Position numbers and translations under genes: made by a program
The notes under the pieces: generated by a model
What the model was told of the DNA's origin: nothing
The model's database searches: none
The model's input: only the letters and a program-made list of their open reading frames with translations
In this document: one piece after another, positions 1 through 8,565 of the stretch
Layout: every line of letters starts with the position of its first letter
Numbering within the stretch: position 1 is the first letter of the stretch
Origin: Stenoxybacter acetivorans DSM 19021
GTDB taxonomy: Bacteria; Pseudomonadota; Gammaproteobacteria; Burkholderiales; Neisseriaceae
NCBI RefSeq assembly: GCF_000745895.1
Contig: NZ_JQKE01000018.1
Coordinates: 1 to 43,721, forward strand
Direction: 5' to 3'
Length of the DNA stretch: 43,721 bases

Positions 1-449
1 TTAAAAATCATTTCCAGCGTAGTATAGATATAAAAAATAACTATTCTTATCGCAGAAATATGAATTAAAATATCAAAAACAATATAATGCAGCATAAGAG
101 CGATAAAAATATTACGCAAAAACATTTTTGCTACTGACAATCCCAAACTTTGAACATTTTTACCTTTTTTATAGCGATGTACTAATTCTATGTGCATGGC
201 ATTCCAAACCAGCCAGCAACAAAATAAAAAATATGCCAATTGCGGCTTTATAAATGCCAAAGCAATAATCGCTGTCAATGAACCAAAAATCCATTTTAGA
301 TTAAACTTTGGTTCAATAATATAAATATCTGACCCTGATAACGCTCTATCCGAATCCGGTTCTACTGCATTACGCGTAGCCACGCGGTAAATAAACACAA
401 GCTGTAAAATCACCATGATGATGACAAAAGTTATGATTGCTGTTTTCAT
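1..449 (-). CDS. Membrane protein of unknown function, cut by left window edge
   Basis: An open frame of 149 codons starts at an ATG at 449 and runs without a stop to the left edge, so the C-terminus lies outside the window. The product begins MKTAIITFVIIMVILQLVFI, an N-terminal membrane segment (about residues 4-22). A short polar stretch follows (residues 23-50), and further hydrophobic segments lie at about 53-90 and 108-145, separated by a basic loop around residues 93-102. I do not recognise the family. The frame is AT-rich like the surrounding host DNA. It is supported by its length and its regular hydrophobic pattern rather than by any motif. Confidence 0.6.
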   Translation of the reverse strand, partial: MKTAIITFVIIMVILQLVFIYRVATRNAVEPDSDRALSGSDIYIIEPKFNLKWIFGSLTAIIALAFIKPQLAYFLFCCWLVWNAMHIELVHRYKKGKNVQSLGLSVAKMFLRNIFIALMLHYIVFDILIHISAIRIVIFYIYTTLEMIF

Positions 450-801
450 AAAATATTCATGGTATAAATATTTCAAAGACTATGAAAAATAATAGTCATG
501 GTTATTTAAAAATTAGTTTTCTTTTTAAAAATAAATTGAAATATATCAATCCATTAATATTTAATTTTATTGACACAGCTAAAATTCAAAATTATTTAAA
601 ATTTGGCATGGCAGATTTATATCATCTTCTTATAGAAGCCATGTTCTGCTATTATTAAAAAATTGAGCTATTTCAATTCATAGCCTATAATCTATATCGT
701 GTATTCTATTTCGCCAAGCCATCTATTTATCGTGCGGTAAACCTCAGACTTTAAAACCCACCCCAATAAAAAACCCGGTACTTATTTTTCGCAATTACGC
801 T

Positions 802-867
802 AACAGTGAAGAACAGTGAAGAACAGTGAAGAACAGTGAAGAACAGTGAAGAACAGTGAAGAACAGT
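802..867. repeat. Tandem array of a 10-bp repeat
   Basis: The unit GAACAGTGAA is present as five perfect copies at 811-860. A nine-base partial copy precedes them (802-810) and a seven-base partial follows (861-867), giving about 6.6 units. The array runs directly into a short palindrome, ACAGT-ATA-ACTGT, at 863-875. A 10-bp period places every copy on the same face of the helix, and such arrays can change length by slippage. No gene starts close enough to assign a target. The nearest gene start is the minus-strand membrane protein at 449. Confidence 0.95.
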
Positions 868-975
868 ATAACTGTAACGTATTGAACTATAATATCATTG
901 ATAGTTTATTGCAATAGCAAACAGTATTTTTTCTTGCACTGTTGTATTTTTGTAACAATCATGCAAAATAGCTCT

Positions 976-1026
976 GTTTTAATAAAGCCCATGCACTCAA
1001 AGAGAGCGTATGGGCTTTATTAAAAC
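976..1026. repeat. Perfect 17-bp inverted repeat
   Basis: The arm GTTTTAATAAAGCCCAT at 976-992 is exactly repeated as its reverse complement at 1010-1026, separated by a 17-base spacer. The A/T-rich outer ends would give a run of T after the stem on either strand, so it could be a bidirectional terminator. No adjacent gene explains it, and it could equally be a mobile-element or small-RNA remnant. Confidence 0.85.
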
Positions 1027-1079
1027 GGTTTGGCTGTGATTACCATGATTGCTTTGTGCCTGACCTCACCAATAGCAAA

Positions 1080-1110
1080 CCTTGGGTTTCAGGCTGCCTG
1101 AAACCCAAGG
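1080..1110. terminator. Hairpin built around a DNA uptake sequence
   Basis: CCTTGGGTTTCAGG (1080-1093) and its reverse complement (1097-1110) form a perfect 14-bp stem with a CTG loop. The uptake sequence AGGCTGCCTGAA occupies 1091-1102. In Neisseriaceae, uptake sequences are often placed in terminator-like hairpins. There is no T-run here and no clear gene to terminate, so the terminator role is inference. Confidence 0.55.
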
Positions 1111-1430
1111 GGAGAACTTGAAACCGATTAAGATATAGCTATACTATTATTTTTTTTCAAAAAAGAAAACATGATTTAATTCAGCAGCTTTCAGACTATT
1201 AACCGTGGTTTTTCCAGCTAGTCATTTTGAAAAAATTGGTAGTATGGCTATAAATCCCTACCGAGGTGATTTTTGGCGTTGGCTTGGCGTTTGCCGGCAA
1301 CGTTGATTGAGCCTTGCTAAAGATGGCATGACCATAATTTGGCATTTAGTTGGCGCTTGCCGTTGGTTTTAATAGGTAGTATGGACAGGTGGGGATTTGG
1401 CTGCCGAGGTGATTTGTTGATTTACGGTAG

Positions 1431-1601
1431 ATGCTGTTAAAAGACAGGGCTTTGGTGTTTTTGGTGCGCATTATTGGCGCGGTGGACACTTCGCACTGCC
1501 ACCACAACACCTTAGATGCGAAACCAGCCAACGGTTTAATTGCCGATGATCTGCGCGTGTTGGCGTATTCACGCGGCGCAGACGGCATCACCAACACTTA
1601 A
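1431..1601 (+). CDS. Short unknown reading frame (56 residues), possibly a gene remnant
   Basis: An ATG frame from 1431 to a TAA at 1599 encodes 56 residues, beginning MLLKDRALVF and ending SRGADGITNT. Its codon use looks coding, and the opposite-strand frame over it does not. No ribosome binding site is obvious, and the upstream frame is broken by stops. It may therefore be the 3' end of a larger decayed gene rather than an intact one. I do not recognise the family. Confidence 0.3.
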   Translation: MLLKDRALVFLVRIIGAVDTSHCHHNTLDAKPANGLIADDLRVLAYSRGADGITNT

Positions 1602-1638
1602 ATAAATCCAGCTGTTTATTTTAACAGGCGGAGCGAAT

Positions 1639-1704
1639 ATGTACCCCTATCAAGCTGATCCGAAAAATCGGTATCCGACAGAAGTATTGCCGCCGAAGCA
1701 GTAA
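1639..1704 (+). CDS. Possible 21-residue peptide or gene fragment
   Basis: ATG at 1639 is preceded by GGCGGAG with a suitable gap. The frame ends with TAA at 1702, giving a 21-residue proline- and tyrosine-rich product starting MYPYQADPKN. It follows the 56-residue frame by 37 bases on the same strand. It could be a fragment of the same decayed region. The evidence is only the start signal and position. Confidence 0.2.
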   Translation: MYPYQADPKNRYPTEVLPPKQ

Positions 1705-1873
1705 CCGCACACGATAACATTTTCAATATTCAATATCGTTATTCTCGCGCAAACGAGAATGACGGTATTTTTTGCTTGCTTCACTGCATTATTCTAAAAC
1801 ACCGAAGCCACACAAAAAGCGAGTACACATCAATTCGCCTTTTGTATTCAGATTGGTGCTTAAAATAAAACGA

Positions 1874-3169
1874 TTATTCCATACGCATTTCTGCTGCTCT
1901 GGCATGAGCAGTCAAGCCCTCACCGTGTGCCAATACAGAAGCAATTTCACCCAATTGCCGCGCACCTTCAGCAGAAACTTCAATCAAACTGCTGCGTTTT
2001 TGAAAATCATATACCCCCAAAGGCGAAGCAAAACGTGCGGTGCGGCTGGTGGGCAATACGTGATTGGGTCCGGCGCAATAATCGCCCAAACTTTCACTGG
2101 TATAGCGTCCCATAAAAATCGCGCCCGCGTGGCGGATTTTGCTTGCCCAATGCGACGGGTTTTCCACCGACAATTCCAAATGCTCCGATGCCAGATAATT
2201 GGCAACAGCACAGGCTTCATCTAAATCGCGCACAATAATCACCGCACCGCGATGCTTCAGCGAGGCTTCGATAATATTTCGGCGCGGCATCTCTTCAATT
2301 AATGCTTGCATGGCTGCCTGAACGTGTTCGGCATACTCAGGCGAAGAGGTGATTAAAATGGATTGTGCAATTTCATCGTGTTCGGCTTGGCTGAATAAAT
2401 CCATAGCCACCCAGTACGGCGGTGTTGTGCCGTCGGCAATCACCAAAATTTCACTGGGACCTGCCACCATATCAATGCCCACCACACCAAATACACGGCG
2501 TTTGGCAGCAGCAACATAAGCATTGCCGGGACCTGTGATTTTATCGACTTGGGTAATGGTTTGTGTGCCATATGCCAAAGCCGCAACCGCCTGCGCACCG
2601 CCGATGGTGTAAATTTGCGTAACGCCCGCCACATAAGCCGCCGCCAGCACAATATCGCTGCGTTCACCGCGCGGCGTCGGCACCACCATGATGATTTCGG
2701 CAACGCCCGCCACATGCGCAGGCATGGCGTTCATCATCACTGAACTGGGATACGCCGCTTTGCCGCCGGGTACATAAATCCCAACACGATCCAAAGCGGT
2801 GATCTGCTGCCCGAGCAAAGTGCCGTTTTCATCGCGGTATGACCAAGATTCTTGTTTTTGATGCTTGTGGTAGGCTTCAATGCGTTTGGCAGCGGTTTCC
2901 AAGGCATGGCGCACATTTTCAGGCAGCCTGAAAAAGGCTTCTTTTAAATCTTGCTGGCTTAAGGTTAAATCCGCCATGCTGTGTGCATTCATGCCGTCAA
3001 AGCGGTTGGTATATTCGATAACAGCGGCATCACCGCGCTGCCGCACATCATCGCAAATGGCGGCAACCGTGGCATCAATCTGCGGGTCTTGCGCGATTTC
3101 AAAAGCCTGCAATGCTTTTAATTGGTTTTCAAAATCAGCACTTTGACTGTTTAACTTTTTTATCATCAT
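1874..3169 (-). CDS. hisD: Histidinol dehydrogenase
   Basis: HisD oxidises L-histidinol to L-histidine in two NAD+-dependent steps, the end of histidine biosynthesis, in the cytoplasm with a zinc cofactor. The 431 residues match the usual family length. The central region carries the family's GPGNAYV and the GPSEILV stretch, and the C-terminal part carries [14 protein letters not shown]. The ATG at 3169 overlaps the stop of the upstream NYN gene (ATGA), with GAAGGTG as a plausible ribosome binding site inside that gene, so translation is probably coupled. hisG lies two genes upstream. No other his gene follows in the window. An uptake sequence lies within the gene at 2918-2929. Confidence 0.97.
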   Translation of the reverse strand: MMIKKLNSQSADFENQLKALQAFEIAQDPQIDATVAAICDDVRQRGDAAVIEYTNRFDGMNAHSMADLTLSQQDLKEAFFRLPENVRHALETAAKRIEAYHKHQKQESWSYRDENGTLLGQQITALDRVGIYVPGGKAAYPSSVMMNAMPAHVAGVAEIIMVVPTPRGERSDIVLAAAYVAGVTQIYTIGGAQAVAALAYGTQTITQVDKITGPGNAYVAAAKRRVFGVVGIDMVAGPSEILVIADGTTPPYWVAMDLFSQAEHDEIAQSILITSSPEYAEHVQAAMQALIEEMPRRNIIEASLKHRGAVIIVRDLDEACAVANYLASEHLELSVENPSHWASKIRHAGAIFMGRYTSESLGDYCAGPNHVLPTSRTARFASPLGVYDFQKRSSLIEVSAEGARQLGEIASVLAHGEGLTAHARAAEMRME

Positions 3170-4440
3170 GATTGATTAGCACCTTCAACGACCGAGATTT
3201 TGTCATTGTTATAAATTTTATTCACGCGAACACGAACACCGCGCCCTGCTTTCTTGGTTTCAATCCATTCGCTGTATATGGCTTTGATGGCTTGTTTGAT
3301 GTCATCAAAACCCAGTTCACGAATATCAAATGATGTGTTTTTGGTTTCGATGTATTTGGATACTTCACTGATTGCCGCCCAACCGTCTTCTTTGGCGTTG
3401 GCTTGAACGGCATCTTGTATCAACGGAATCAATATGCTGAAGCGGCGGGTTCCCGATGAGGCTATTTGTGCGGCGGCATTGTCGGTTTTAACCGCCGTGG
3501 GTTTGGCTGCCGTTCGGTGTTCCTGCTTTGGTTTTGTTTGCTTGCCGTTTTTATTGTTTTCTGCGGTTTGCGTGTTATTGGCGGTATTTTGGACGGCTGT
3601 ATTTTGAATCTTTTGCTTTTGCTGCCCTTTATTATTGGCAGTTTCAGCAGGCAAAACGGCTTTTTTGCTGTTGTTTGATTTCTCGCGCAGCCACAAATGA
3701 TTGCCGTAAAGTTTGGTTTCAAATAAATCAACGGCATTGATAAGGCTGGACAATTTACTGTGTCCGTAGTTGCGCGAATCAAAATCAGATTGAACTTTAT
3801 TGATGTATTGCCCCACTGCACCCAAAGATGCCCAGCCGTCGTCATCGGCATGTTCTTTAACTGCATTGCCGATTAAATCCAACAACACACGCGGCAATTT
3901 TTTACCATTATTTTTGGTGCGTTCGGTTTCCGGCTGTCTTTTTTGTGTTTCGGAATAAGCATCACTGTTTTCCGGCATTTCCGTTATGGCATGGCGGCTG
4001 CCTTGCATCAGGTTTTCAGTGTAGATGAATTTATCACAGGCTTTGCGGAATGATTCCGGTGTTTTTTTCTGACCAAACCCATATACCGTCAGCCCTTTTT
4101 CGCGGATACGTGATGCCAAGCGAGTAAAATCACTGTCGCTGGACACGATACAAAAACCATCAAAAGTATCGCTGTAGAGCAAATCCATCGCATCAATCAC
4201 CATTGCCATGTCGGTGGCATTTTTGCCTTTGGTGTAAGCAAATTGCTGTATCGGTGTAATTGCGTGCGGCAGCAATGCGTCTTTCCATTTTTTCAAACCG
4301 CTGCTCCAGTCGCCGTAAATGCGTTTGACGCTGGCAACGCCGTATTTGGCAATTTCTTCCAGTAAAGGTTCAATAATATCAGCAGAAGCATTGTCGGCAT
4401 CAATCAGCACCGCCAGCTTCACAGACGGTTCAATGGGCAT
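3166..4440 (-). CDS. NYN-domain protein with two LOTUS/OST-HTH domains
   Basis: The 424-residue protein begins with a NYN (PIN-like, LabA/DUF88) domain, about residues 1-145: [11 protein letters not shown] near the start, then [12 protein letters not shown] and [15 protein letters not shown] give the acidic residues expected of a metal-dependent RNase fold. A Q/K/N-rich linker joins two OST-HTH/LOTUS domains, at about 185-260 and 335-410, each with the 'DDGWA/EDGWA' and 'FD.R..G' pattern. LOTUS domains bind RNA, so an RNA nuclease or RNA-binding role is likely. I place the start at ATG 4440 because AAAGGA lies just upstream. An earlier in-frame ATG at 4461 directly abuts the hisG stop. It sits between hisG and hisD, overlapping hisD by four bases. 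Confidence 0.9.
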   Translation of the reverse strand: MPIEPSVKLAVLIDADNASADIIEPLLEEIAKYGVASVKRIYGDWSSGLKKWKDALLPHAITPIQQFAYTKGKNATDMAMVIDAMDLLYSDTFDGFCIVSSDSDFTRLASRIREKGLTVYGFGQKKTPESFRKACDKFIYTENLMQGSRHAITEMPENSDAYSETQKRQPETERTKNNGKKLPRVLLDLIGNAVKEHADDDGWASLGAVGQYINKVQSDFDSRNYGHSKLSSLINAVDLFETKLYGNHLWLREKSNNSKKAVLPAETANNKGQQKQKIQNTAVQNTANNTQTAENNKNGKQTKPKQEHRTAAKPTAVKTDNAAAQIASSGTRRFSILIPLIQDAVQANAKEDGWAAISEVSKYIETKNTSFDIRELGFDDIKQAIKAIYSEWIETKKAGRGVRVRVNKIYNNDKISVVEGANQS

Positions 4441-4461
4441 GGTTTTTCCTTTGTTTAACAT

Positions 4462-5112
4462 TCAGGCAGCCTGTTGTGTGGCAGCAGCAAACGTATCGAT
4501 AATCGGCTGAATGACATCGTATTTCAGTTTTAAGGCAGCCTTATTCACAATAAGGCGGCTGGAAATGTCGGCAATGTGTTCCACCGCTTCCAAATCATTG
4601 GCTTTTAAAGTGTTTCCGGTGGACACCAAATCAACAATGGCATCGGACAAACCCACTAAAGGTGCCAATTCCATAGAACCGTACAGCTTAATCAAATCCA
4701 CGTGTACACCTTTATCGGCAAAATGTTCGGCGGCAATATTCGGGTATTTGCTTGCCACACGCAAACGGCAGCCGGGCTGCACCGCAGCGGCATAATCAAA
4801 GCCTTTTCTCACCGCCACCATCATGCGGCATTGGGCAATTTTTAAGTCCAGCGGCTGATACAACCCATCGCCGCCGTGTTCAATCAGCACATCTTTACCG
4901 GCAATACCAAAATCCGCCGTGCCGTATTGCACATAAGTCGGCACATCGGAGGCGCGCACAATCACCAAGCGAATATGCGCGTGATTCGTAGCAATAATCA
5001 GCTTTCTGGATTTCTCCGGATTTTCTGTCGGATGAATGCCCGCCGCTGCCAGCAAAGGCAAGGTTTCATCAAAAATACGCCCTTTGGATAAGGCTATGGT
5101 TAATGGTTTCAT
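4462..5112 (-). CDS. hisG: ATP phosphoribosyltransferase, short form
   Basis: HisG catalyses the first step of histidine biosynthesis, joining ATP and PRPP. At 216 residues (start [20 protein letters not shown]) it is the short form, which lacks the C-terminal regulatory domain and in other organisms works with HisZ. No hisZ is in this window. The PRPP-binding region [16 protein letters not shown] is present. The open frame extends upstream to 5364, but only the product from 5112 matches the family, so I use that start. The stop codon TGA is part of an uptake sequence (4461-4472 on the opposite strand), a case of an uptake signal fixed at a gene end. Confidence 0.95.
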   Translation of the reverse strand: MKPLTIALSKGRIFDETLPLLAAAGIHPTENPEKSRKLIIATNHAHIRLVIVRASDVPTYVQYGTADFGIAGKDVLIEHGGDGLYQPLDLKIAQCRMMVAVRKGFDYAAAVQPGCRLRVASKYPNIAAEHFADKGVHVDLIKLYGSMELAPLVGLSDAIVDLVSTGNTLKANDLEAVEHIADISSRLIVNKAALKLKYDVIQPIIDTFAAATQQAA

Positions 5113-5225
5113 TGAATACACGACGAAAAAATGGGTTTTAATCAAACCGAAAATAATGCGGTTTTTATGAGTAAACAACCATTTGGTTGAATAAAAAATA
5201 ATCAGCGAAAAATTCGATAACATAC

Positions 5226-5414
5226 TTAATGATGTGCCGATATTTCGCCTTCCGCTCGATAAACCGCGCCGCAATATGGACAAGATGCCGTGCGGTGATC
5301 GGCGTTCAGCACCAAAAATACACGCGGATGCCCGTTCCAATTTTCCGCACCTTCGCCGCGGCACACCAACGGTAAATCTTCAGCAGAAACAACAATAACA
5401 GAGGGCTTACTCAT
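5226..5414 (-). CDS. Small zinc-finger domain protein
   Basis: A 62-residue protein with one Cys early (VCRG), the motif HPRVFL, a His at NADH and a CPYC pair near the end. This is the C-H-C-C pattern of the small bacterial zinc-finger family (zf-CHCC) related to the mitochondrial complex I subunit NDUFS6. It probably binds one zinc ion. The function in bacteria is not established. It lies between ttcA and hisG on the same strand, 12 bases after ttcA ends and about 110 bases before the hisG start, so it may be cotranscribed with either. Confidence 0.8.
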   Translation of the reverse strand: MSKPSVIVVSAEDLPLVCRGEGAENWNGHPRVFLVLNADHRTASCPYCGAVYRAEGEISAHH

Positions 5415-5426
5415 GAAGCAGTTCCT

Positions 5427-6338
5427 TTATTGTGGGCAGGGTAAATTTCGATTATCCAAAATATTGAACACCTTACTGCGATTCAGGCTGCCTGAAAAAA
5501 AATCTTCTTTATCAAACGCCGTATCACCGCCGTGCGGCAAAGTTTGCCCGCGCTGCAAATCAGCAAAATCGAATAAATCTGTGTCTGCCAAATGAGACGG
5601 TATCACGTTTTGCAAAGCGGTGAACATGGTTTCAACACGCCCCGGAAATTGTTTGTCCCACTCTTGCAGCATATTTTTAATAACTTGCCGTTGCAAATTC
5701 GGCTGCGAACCGCATAAATTACACGGAATAATCGGAAATTGTTTTATTTCAGCGTAGCGTGACAAATCTGCTTCCCGAGCATAAGCCAGCGGGCGAATGA
5801 CAATGTGTTCACCATTATCCGATAACAACTTCGGCGGCATGGCTTTGAGTTTACCGCCGTAAAACAAATTGAGAAACAAAGTTTCCAAAATATCATCGCG
5901 GTGATGCCCAAGCGCGATTTTGGTGCAACCGTTTTCTTTGGCAACGCGGTACAACACCCCACGGCGCAAACGGCTGCATAAGCCGCAAGTGGTTTTACCT
6001 GCTTCAATCACCCGTTTGACCACACTGTAGGTGTCTTCTTCGATGATTTGAAACGGCACACCCACCCTGCTTAAATATTCGGGCAGCACGTGCGCGGGAA
6101 AACCCGGTTGTTTTTGATCAAGGTTTACCGCCAACAGTTCAAACGATACTGGTGCAGATTTTTGCAAACCCATGAGAATATCCAACAACGCAAAACTGTC
6201 TTTGCCGCCGGATAAACACACCATAATCTTATCGCCCGCCTCTATCATGCGGTAATCATTAATTGCCGCGCCTGCGTGGTGGCGCAGCCGTTTGGCAAGT
6301 TTGTTGTTTTCGTATTCTGATTTGGGTTTGTGCGACAT
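5427..6338 (-). CDS. ttcA: tRNA 2-thiocytidine biosynthesis protein
   Basis: TtcA thiolates cytidine 32 of certain tRNAs, using ATP to activate the base and an iron-sulfur cluster. The 303-residue product has the PP-loop ATPase motif SGGKDS at about residues 43-48 and the two Cys pairs CGLC and CNLC that hold the cluster. I use the ATG at 6338 ([10 protein letters not shown]). The frame extends to 6464, but the extra 42 residues are unlike the family. An exact uptake sequence (5485-5496) lies inside the 3' part of the coding region. Confidence 0.95.
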   Translation of the reverse strand: MSHKPKSEYENNKLAKRLRHHAGAAINDYRMIEAGDKIMVCLSGGKDSFALLDILMGLQKSAPVSFELLAVNLDQKQPGFPAHVLPEYLSRVGVPFQIIEEDTYSVVKRVIEAGKTTCGLCSRLRRGVLYRVAKENGCTKIALGHHRDDILETLFLNLFYGGKLKAMPPKLLSDNGEHIVIRPLAYAREADLSRYAEIKQFPIIPCNLCGSQPNLQRQVIKNMLQEWDKQFPGRVETMFTALQNVIPSHLADTDLFDFADLQRGQTLPHGGDTAFDKEDFFSGSLNRSKVFNILDNRNLPCPQ

Positions 6339-6442
6339 GCGGCTGAATGGAAAATAAATTGATAAAGAGGTATTGTAACGCAAACATACATGTAAATACC
6401 GTTTACAGACAGCTGAATAACGGTTGTGCTTCTCAAGTAGCC

Positions 6443-6456
6443 TCAGGCAGCCTGAA
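6443..6456. repeat. Variant DNA uptake sequence, palindromic
   Basis: TCAGGCAGCCTGAA lies between ttcA and the next gene. It contains AGGCAGCCTGAA, which differs from the local consensus by one base, and as a near-palindrome it can fold into a small hairpin. The neighbouring 6468-6499 holds TTAAAACTGCC twice, 18 bases apart. Confidence 0.6.
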
Positions 6457-6501
6457 AAAAGCAATTATTTAAAACTGCCGATTACTTAAAACTGCCAATA
6501 T

Positions 6502-6789
6502 CTATTTAACCGCCGCCCATGCCGCATCATCGCCGTCGAATTCTTCTATTTCCGCATACTCGCCGCTTTCAATCAGCGACACCACTTCTGCCAAATCGTG
6601 CGCACCTTCTACTCGGTCACAAGGCACATCGGGTGGCGTGTTCGGCGGCAATACCGCCGCGATGCCATCGTACCAAGCCAGCCAATAGCCATTTGAAGTT
6701 TGGTAAAACACCGCATCGGGGTGAATGGTTTCATCGGTATTGGCTTGCATGCGTATGGCGATTTCGGTTTGAAAGGGGAATGTTTGCAT
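6502..6789 (-). CDS. Conserved-looking small acidic protein, unknown function
   Basis: A 95-residue acidic protein starting MQTFPFQTEI, rich in Asp and Glu in the last third (ESGEYAEIEEFDGDDAAW). I chose the ATG at 6789. An in-frame GTG at 6801 is possible but has no better ribosome binding site. There are no membrane segments or Cys pairs, and I do not recognise the family. It is the last host-like gene before the imported block to its right. The first foreign gene ends 69 bases away. Confidence 0.65.
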   Translation of the reverse strand: MQTFPFQTEIAIRMQANTDETIHPDAVFYQTSNGYWLAWYDGIAAVLPPNTPPDVPCDRVEGAHDLAEVVSLIESGEYAEIEEFDGDDAAWAAVK

Positions 6790-6857
6790 GCGGGTTCTCA
6801 CAGTAAAATCAGATACATCTCCGATTTCCGTAAACTGCTCCAGCGATAACTTAACGC

Positions 6858-7127
6858 TTAGCGCGAATCTGACGGCGTTTTCGCTCCATCCACAGCGGGT
6901 GCTTCACCATACTCGCCCTCTGGATAAAAAGTACCATCACCCGATATCTGGTGTTCTCGAACAACTCTGAGGAGCAAGTTATAACCGAGCTTTTTCTGGT
7001 CGTTTTCGATAGACATCAAGTATCTTGACGTAATCTCCAATTTTTCTGCCAGTTGGTTTTGTGTCAGATGTGCATCCAACTTTGCAGTTTTTATCAAATA
7101 TCCCAGCTGATTCTTTCTTGCTCCCAT
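6858..7127 (-). CDS. Small XRE-family helix-turn-helix regulator
   Basis: An 89-residue protein whose first 65 residues form a Cro/C1-type helix-turn-helix: LGYLIKTAKLDAHLTQNQLA, then EITSRYLMSIENDQK, the recognition-helix region. The C-terminal tail is short and polar. The wording resembles small XRE regulators carried on mobile elements of Bacillota. It lies 48 bases downstream of the histidine kinase gene on the same strand and ends the foreign block. It may regulate the block or be a leftover of the element that delivered it. No good ribosome binding site is visible at the ATG. Confidence 0.8.
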   Translation of the reverse strand: MGARKNQLGYLIKTAKLDAHLTQNQLAEKLEITSRYLMSIENDQKKLGYNLLLRVVREHQISGDGTFYPEGEYGEAPAVDGAKTPSDSR

Positions 7128-7175
7128 CGCCGGTTGATTGCCAACGGCAGATGAATGAGAATGTGAAACCCTAGT

Positions 7176-8564
7176 TCACCTTGCAGCCTTTGGCAGCGTC
7201 ACTGTGAACCGCGCGCCTCCGCCCACATGGTTTCCCGCTGTTATCGTTCCACCGTGCGCCGACACAACAGATTTCACTATGGCAAGTCCTATACCAGTGC
7301 CGCCTGTATCACGATTGCGCGACTTGTCCGCACGGTAGAACCGTTCGAAGATATATGGCAATTCTGCTTCAGGAATGCCTGGTCCGGCATCCTCTATAGA
7401 AAGCTGCGCAAATTCCGGAGTGTCCTGTATGAAAATGCTGATTTTACTGCCCTCCGGCGCATATTTCACAGCATTGGACATCAAATTCATAATGACCCCG
7501 CTAACTCTATCCTTATCGATGGAAACAATCACATTCACTCCGTCTATTTCAAGCCGTTGATTCTTATTTGCTAATTGTCCCGCAAAGTTGTCACACACGG
7601 TTTTCGACAGTGCCAGCAAATCCACAAACGATTTTTCGAGTTTTAAATTTTCACTCTCCGCGTGTTCTAACCGCTCCAAATCCGCCACCATTTTACCGAG
7701 CCGCAGAATTTCCTCATGGCAGCTTTGCAAGCGTTCCGGCGTTGGTTTCCATATACCTTCAACCATCGCTTCAATATGCGTACCAAGTGTGGCAAGGGGT
7801 GTACGCAGTTCGTGGGCGACATCAGCGGTGAGTTGTTTGCGCAGACTCTCTTGTCTTGCCAACGCGCAAGAGAGATGATTAATTGAGAACACGAGATGAT
7901 TAAGTTCTCGCGTATTTGTCTTGCTTTCAAACTGCACGTCATAACGACCATCTGCGATAGCGGCTGCTATATCTGCGGTCTTACGGATGGGGCGTACAAG
8001 CCGCCTTGCCAGTAACCAGCCAACCACAAATGAGAACACAAGTGATAAAACACCGATGACAGCCAAAATCACATTCAGGGCTCCGATGAACGAAAATTCG
8101 TTTTCGCTCAGGAAAAAAGGGCCGTAATGCTTGACAGACGCCGTGCCGATTTTTTGCTCATTCTGCGTAAGGTCATAGTTTACGGAAACAAACTCGCCAG
8201 CTGCCCCGTGAGCTTCCATTCGCGCCATAATGTCCATCATGGTCTGCTGACACAGACCCATGTCGTGGTTTTCCGCATTCCATACGGTTTCTCCGCGATA
8301 ATCGGATACCTTTATGATGTAACCATCATTCAATGAATACATACTCAGCGCGTGAATCGCATTCAAATCCCATGTGTTTGTCAGCCCGTTATAATATTGC
8401 GCGAGATTATCGGTGATGGTCTTTACCCTCGCATCCTGCTGCTCGATGATATAGCCCTCAAACTGCCGAACAATCAAGACATTTGAAAAAAAGCTGATGA
8501 GCACCACCGCAATCAACACAACGAACACGATGGCAAGCGATAATTGTGTCCGTAGGCTTCGCAA
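7176..8564 (-). CDS. Sensor histidine kinase of the copper island
   Basis: A 462-residue two-component kinase. Membrane segments lie at about 8-30 and 160-187 around an outside sensor domain, followed by a HAMP domain, the phospho-acceptor H251 in DVAHELRTPL, and the ATP-binding N, G1 (DAGPGIP) and G2 (GGTGIGLAIV) boxes. The outside domain has a cluster of Met, His and Cys around 100-119, suited to Cu+ binding (inference). I prefer a TTG start at 8564, because AAGGTGG lies five bases upstream and the start follows the regulator's stop by one base. An ATG at 8597, inside the regulator gene, would add 11 residues. It partners the response regulator upstream. Confidence 0.9.
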   Translation of the reverse strand: MRSLRTQLSLAIVFVVLIAVVLISFFSNVLIVRQFEGYIIEQQDARVKTITDNLAQYYNGLTNTWDLNAIHALSMYSLNDGYIIKVSDYRGETVWNAENHDMGLCQQTMMDIMARMEAHGAAGEFVSVNYDLTQNEQKIGTASVKHYGPFFLSENEFSFIGALNVILAVIGVLSLVFSFVVGWLLARRLVRPIRKTADIAAAIADGRYDVQFESKTNTRELNHLVFSINHLSCALARQESLRKQLTADVAHELRTPLATLGTHIEAMVEGIWKPTPERLQSCHEEILRLGKMVADLERLEHAESENLKLEKSFVDLLALSKTVCDNFAGQLANKNQRLEIDGVNVIVSIDKDRVSGVIMNLMSNAVKYAPEGSKISIFIQDTPEFAQLSIEDAGPGIPEAELPYIFERFYRADKSRNRDTGGTGIGLAIVKSVVSAHGGTITAGNHVGGGARFTVTLPKAAR

Positions 8565-8565
8565 T

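Larger units (their letters stand above)
450..1430. other. Gene-poor stretch with repeats
   Basis: About 980 bases with no convincing gene. It holds a 10-bp tandem repeat (802-867), a perfect 17-bp inverted repeat (976-1026) and a hairpin around an uptake sequence (1080-1110). From about 1239 there are two related segments: GGTAGTATGG followed by CCGAGGTGATTT at 1239-1272, and again at 1375-1415. These look like decayed copies of one another. The sequence up to about 900 is very AT-rich. Confidence 0.6.

Noticed and set aside
802-867. The 10-bp array as a CRISPR
   Set aside because: The units are head-to-tail without spacers, and no cas genes are present.
1346-1597. An 83-codon open frame on the minus strand
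   Set aside because: The opposite strand (1431-1601) has the better coding character. This frame has no start signal and no recognisable motif.
5113-5364. N-terminal extension of hisG to 5364
   Set aside because: The extra 84 residues are not part of any HisG, while the product from 5112 has the normal short-form length.
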